Shown: piece after piece, positions 61,611 through 64,000 of the stretch | Position numbering within the stretch: position 1 is the first letter of the stretch | How the letters are laid out: each line of letters starts with the position of its first letter | Source of the DNA: Planotetraspora silvatica | GTDB lineage: Bacteria > Actinomycetota > Actinomycetes > Streptosporangiales > Streptosporangiaceae | Reading direction: 5' to 3' | Length of the DNA stretch: 64,000 bases | Assembly: GCF_016863315.1 (NCBI RefSeq) | Contig: NZ_BOOQ01000023.1 | Coordinates: 1-64,000, forward strand | Notes under the pieces: generated by a model | What the model was told of the DNA's origin: nothing | Database searches by the model: none | The model's input: only the letters and a program-made list of their open reading frames with translations | Program-made: the position numbers and the translations under genes

Positions 61611-62153
61611 ATGGATGACGACGAGGCCGTAACCCGAGCGCTGGCCGGCGACCTGGACGCCTACGAGGTGCTGGTCGCCCGTTACAGCGCGGCCGCACAC
61701 CGTACGGCGGGCCTGCTCGGCGCGGGGGACGAGGCCGAGGACGTCGTCCAGGAGGCGTTCGTCAAGGCGTTCCGCCACCTGCGGAGTTTCCGGCGTGAGG
61801 CGGCCTTCCGGCCGTGGCTGCTGCGCATCGTCGCGAACGAGACCCACAATCTCACCCGGTCCCGCGGCCGCCGGGCCGACCTGACGGTCCGCCTCGGCCA
61901 GGAACGGGAACAGGAGGGGCCGCAGACCCCGGAGGGGATCGTGGTCACCGCCGACGGCGGCGGCCGCCTCCTCGAGGCGGTGCGCAACCTGCCTGATCGG
62001 GAACGTGAGGCGGTGGTCTGCCGGTATTTCTTACAGCTGTCCGAGGCGGAGACCGCCGAGGTCCTCGGAGTACGGCTGGGCACGGTGAAGTCGCGGACGT
62101 TCCGCGGACTTCGGCGCCTGCGAGAGGAGGTGGGCCGTGAGCTCCTCCCCTGA
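61611..62153 (+). CDS. ECF RNA polymerase sigma factor
   Basis: A 180-aa sigma factor. Region 2: YEVLVARYSAAAHRTAGLLGAGDEAEDVVQEAFVKAFRHL; region 4: VRNLPDREREAVVCRYFLQLSEAETAEVLGVRLGTVKSRTFRGLRRL. Its region 4 ends with the more classical LGVRLGTVKSRT form, unlike the other four ECF factors here. It overlaps the downstream membrane gene by 17 nt. Confidence 0.92.
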   Translation: MDDDEAVTRALAGDLDAYEVLVARYSAAAHRTAGLLGAGDEAEDVVQEAFVKAFRHLRSFRREAAFRPWLLRIVANETHNLTRSRGRRADLTVRLGQEREQEGPQTPEGIVVTADGGGRLLEAVRNLPDREREAVVCRYFLQLSEAETAEVLGVRLGTVKSRTFRGLRRLREEVGRELLP

Positions 62154-62907
62154 CCGTCCAGGCGACAGCTCGGACGATCGTTTCGACGAGCTGGAGGCCG
62201 ACCTTCGTGCGCTCGGCGAGACGCTGCACGCTCCCGAGCCGCCGCCCGACGCCGTCGCCCGTGCCGTACGCGCTCGATTGGAGGCCCCGTCAGAGCAGGG
62301 CGCCCGCTCACGCCGGCCGGGTCTGTTCCCGCGGGTACGGCTGTCGCCGCGCAAGGCCGTCACGGCCGTGGCGGTGTTCCTCGCCGTGCTGATCGGGGCC
62401 ACGCCCCAGGGCCGGGCCGCCGTCGTGTCCGTCCTCAGGTTCGCCGGGGTCGAGATCCGGGTCGGCGAGCCCGGACCGCTGCCGACCGGCGTCGCGAGCC
62501 CCCTGCCGTCCGAGAGGCGGGTCACGCTCGACGAGGCCCGGCAGGCGGTCGAGTTCCCCGTCGCCGTGCCCGCCGCGCTGGGCGACCCGGCGGACGTCCG
62601 GGTGTCCGACGGCGGCAGGGTGGTGACGCTGCTGTGGCCGGGCATCCGGCTGGACGAGTACAACGGGACGCTGGACGTGGTGTACCGCAAGGATCTCGGC
62701 GAGCCGTGGCCCGAGCAGATCCCGGCCGTTCGCGGATGGTGGATCCAGCAGCCGCACGGCGTCTCCTATCTGCCCAAGACAGGCGGCCCGCCCAGCGAGG
62801 AGCGGGTCGCGGGACCCACGCTCATCTGGCAGCGCGGCTCCGTCGGGTTCCGCCTGGAGGGCGCGGACAGGGAAGAGGCCATACGAATCGCGGACTCCAC
62901 CCCGTGA
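62137..62907 (+). CDS. Membrane partner (putative anti-sigma) of the ECF sigma factor
   Basis: A 256-aa protein: acidic N-terminal segment (DRFDELEADLRALGETLHAPE), one membrane helix (KAVTAVAVFLAVLIGATP, about residues 76-93) and an outer domain with RRVTLDEARQAVEFPVAVPAALG and a long beta-rich ending (GWWIQQPHGVSYLPKTGG, TLIWQRGSVGFRLEG). It lacks a zinc-finger anti-sigma motif. The GTG at 62137 lies inside the sigma gene. Its job as sigma controller is inferred from position and topology. Confidence 0.82.
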   Translation: MSSSPDRPGDSSDDRFDELEADLRALGETLHAPEPPPDAVARAVRARLEAPSEQGARSRRPGLFPRVRLSPRKAVTAVAVFLAVLIGATPQGRAAVVSVLRFAGVEIRVGEPGPLPTGVASPLPSERRVTLDEARQAVEFPVAVPAALGDPADVRVSDGGRVVTLLWPGIRLDEYNGTLDVVYRKDLGEPWPEQIPAVRGWWIQQPHGVSYLPKTGGPPSEERVAGPTLIWQRGSVGFRLEGADREEAIRIADSTP

Positions 62908-62937
62908 CCTCCCGGGCGATCCGCCCGCTCGGGCGGG

Positions 62938-63990
62938 TCAGTCCGCCGGTGCGGCGAGCCACGCGTCGATCTCGCCGGAGAGCTCCTTCTTCGTCGGCTC
63001 AGGGGCGGCCGACGAACGGATCGACTGCCGTGCCAGCTCCGCGAGCTCCGCGTCGCTGAAGCCGTAGGTCTCGCGGGCGAGCTCGTACTGCGGCACCAGC
63101 CGCGCCCCGAACAGCAGCGGGTCGTCGGCGCCCAGGGCGATCGGCACTCCGGCGTCGAACAGCCGGCGCACGGGCACGTCCTCCGGTCGCTCGGCGACGC
63201 CGAGGCCGACGTTCGACAGTGGGCAGACCTCACAGGCGACCTGACGGTCGGCCAGCCGTTCCATCAGGCGCGGCGACTCCGCCGCGCGCACGCCGTGACC
63301 GACGCGATCCGCCTCGAGATCGTCTACGCATTCGGCGACGCTGGCCGCCCCCAGGAGCTCACCACCGTGCGGTACGGCCAGCAGCCCCGCCCGCTTGGCG
63401 ATGCGGAACGCGCCGTCGAAATCCCTGGCGCGGCCGCGGCGCTCGTCGTTGGACAACCCGAAGCCCACCACGCCCTTCCCCGTGTACTGCGAGGCCAGGC
63501 GCGCGAGGGTGCGGGCGTCGAGGGGATGGCGCGTGCGGTTGGCCGCCACGATCACCGCGATGCCGAGATCCGAGGTCGCGGCCGCCCTGTCGGCGGCGTC
63601 GAGGAAGAGCTCCAGGGTCGAGGTCAGCCCGCCGAACCGATGGGCGTATCCGGACGGGTCGACCTGGATCTCGAGCCAGCGTGAGCCCTCTCTGGCCTCG
63701 TCCTGCGCCGCCTCCCGCAACAACCGGTAGACGTCCTCCGGCCGTCTGAGGACCGATCTGGCGATGTCGTAGAGCCGCTGGAAGCGGAACCAGCCCCGCT
63801 CGTCGGTCGCCCGCAGTTGAGGAGGCCAGTCCTGCTCGAGGGCGTCGGGCAGATGGACGCCATGCTCGCGCGCGAGCTCGATGAGCGTGGAATGCCGCAT
63901 CGAGCCGGTGAAGTGCAGGTGCAGGTGAGCCTTGGGGAGCTTGTCGAGTGGGCGCGGCATCTCCACATCCTGCCGTATCCGCTTGTCCAC
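62938..63990 (-). CDS. Adenosine deaminase family protein
   Basis: A 350-aa zinc hydrolase: KAHLHLHFTGS (two zinc His), AVPHGGELLG (His, Glu proton donor), RVGHGVRAAE, CEVCPLSNVGLGV and GVPIALGADDPLLFG (Asp zinc ligand and neighbour). It converts adenosine, or a related purine or modified base, to the deaminated product; members of this branch in actinomycetes vary in substrate. Either GTG at 63990 or ATG at 63960 could be the start, since GGAG lies close to both. It is complete in the window but its promoter lies at or beyond the end. Confidence 0.9.
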   Translation of the reverse strand: MDKRIRQDVEMPRPLDKLPKAHLHLHFTGSMRHSTLIELAREHGVHLPDALEQDWPPQLRATDERGWFRFQRLYDIARSVLRRPEDVYRLLREAAQDEAREGSRWLEIQVDPSGYAHRFGGLTSTLELFLDAADRAAATSDLGIAVIVAANRTRHPLDARTLARLASQYTGKGVVGFGLSNDERRGRARDFDGAFRIAKRAGLLAVPHGGELLGAASVAECVDDLEADRVGHGVRAAESPRLMERLADRQVACEVCPLSNVGLGVAERPEDVPVRRLFDAGVPIALGADDPLLFGARLVPQYELARETYGFSDAELAELARQSIRSSAAPEPTKKELSGEIDAWLAAPAD

Positions 63991-64000
63991 CTCGTGCCTG

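Overview
The window is high-GC DNA with GC-rich third codon positions, GTG and TTG starts, 4-nt stop/start overlaps, leaderless promoters and many ECF sigma factor/membrane partner pairs. The gene set (IdeR-type repressor, SpoIIE-type phosphatase, CbiM/NikM-type ECF transporter, class F sortase, CU044_5270-type partners, citrate synthase next to pdxH and serC) points to a filamentous actinomycete, probably Streptosporangiales. That placement is an inference from gene content. I saw no rRNA, tRNA, CRISPR array or intact insertion sequence.

Layout. 0-7.2 kb: a LysR regulator; an ArsR/SRPBCC/VOC operon; a small membrane protein behind three copies of a 17-bp operator; an ECF sigma/partner pair; a Tat-exported TIM-barrel protein; and a decayed ROK gene. 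7.2-15.6 kb: an accessory island. It holds an SF2 helicase with PLD and DUF3427 parts, then, facing it, a four-gene overlapping operon (coiled-coil/wHTH-like protein, Cas4-like Fe-S nuclease, barrel-domain protein, Upf1/Dna2-type SF1B helicase), and a divergent NYN-domain protein. Three of the four operon genes together carry the domains of Dna2 in the Dna2 order. 15.6-27.6 kb: MerR and GyrI-like proteins, a glycosyltransferase, two ECF sigma/partner pairs, a phosphatase, a two-component system plus ABC exporter operon, and an epoxide-hydrolase-like enzyme. 27.8-36 kb: a large LuxR (LAL) regulator, a secreted M4 protease, a SnoaL-like protein and a GT2 glycosyltransferase. 36-38.7 kb: a nickel/cobalt ECF transporter (fused MN, Q, O) behind a sequence matching the Nur box. 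38.7-43.5 kb: STAS protein, SDR and crotonase of acyl-CoA metabolism, rhomboid protease, ECF sigma/partner pair. 43.6-51.7 kb: serC, citrate synthase, pdxH, ideR-type regulator, SpoIIE-type phosphatase, a hydrolase and a 53-aa membrane protein. 51.7-64 kb: two acyl-CoA dehydrogenases, a thiolase, an envelope cluster with a sortase and its likely substrate, a methyltransferase, a fifth ECF pair and an adenosine deaminase.

Working together. The acyl-CoA dehydrogenases, crotonase, SDR and thiolase could cover beta-oxidation steps, although they lie in separate transcription units with different upstream palindromes. The ECF sigma genes are each translationally linked to a membrane partner. The island at 7.2-15.6 kb is the best candidate for an undescribed system: a split Dna2-like helicase-nuclease with an associated NYN nuclease.

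A second theme is sequence instability near gene ends. Short tandem repeats lie at or beside the 3' ends of several genes (1.7, 18.7, 25.6, 30.6 and 41.4 kb). One 11-bp duplication appears to have broken an ancestral ATGA coupling. Remnants of a ROK regulator, a uracil-DNA glycosylase and an unidentified gene show local gene decay.
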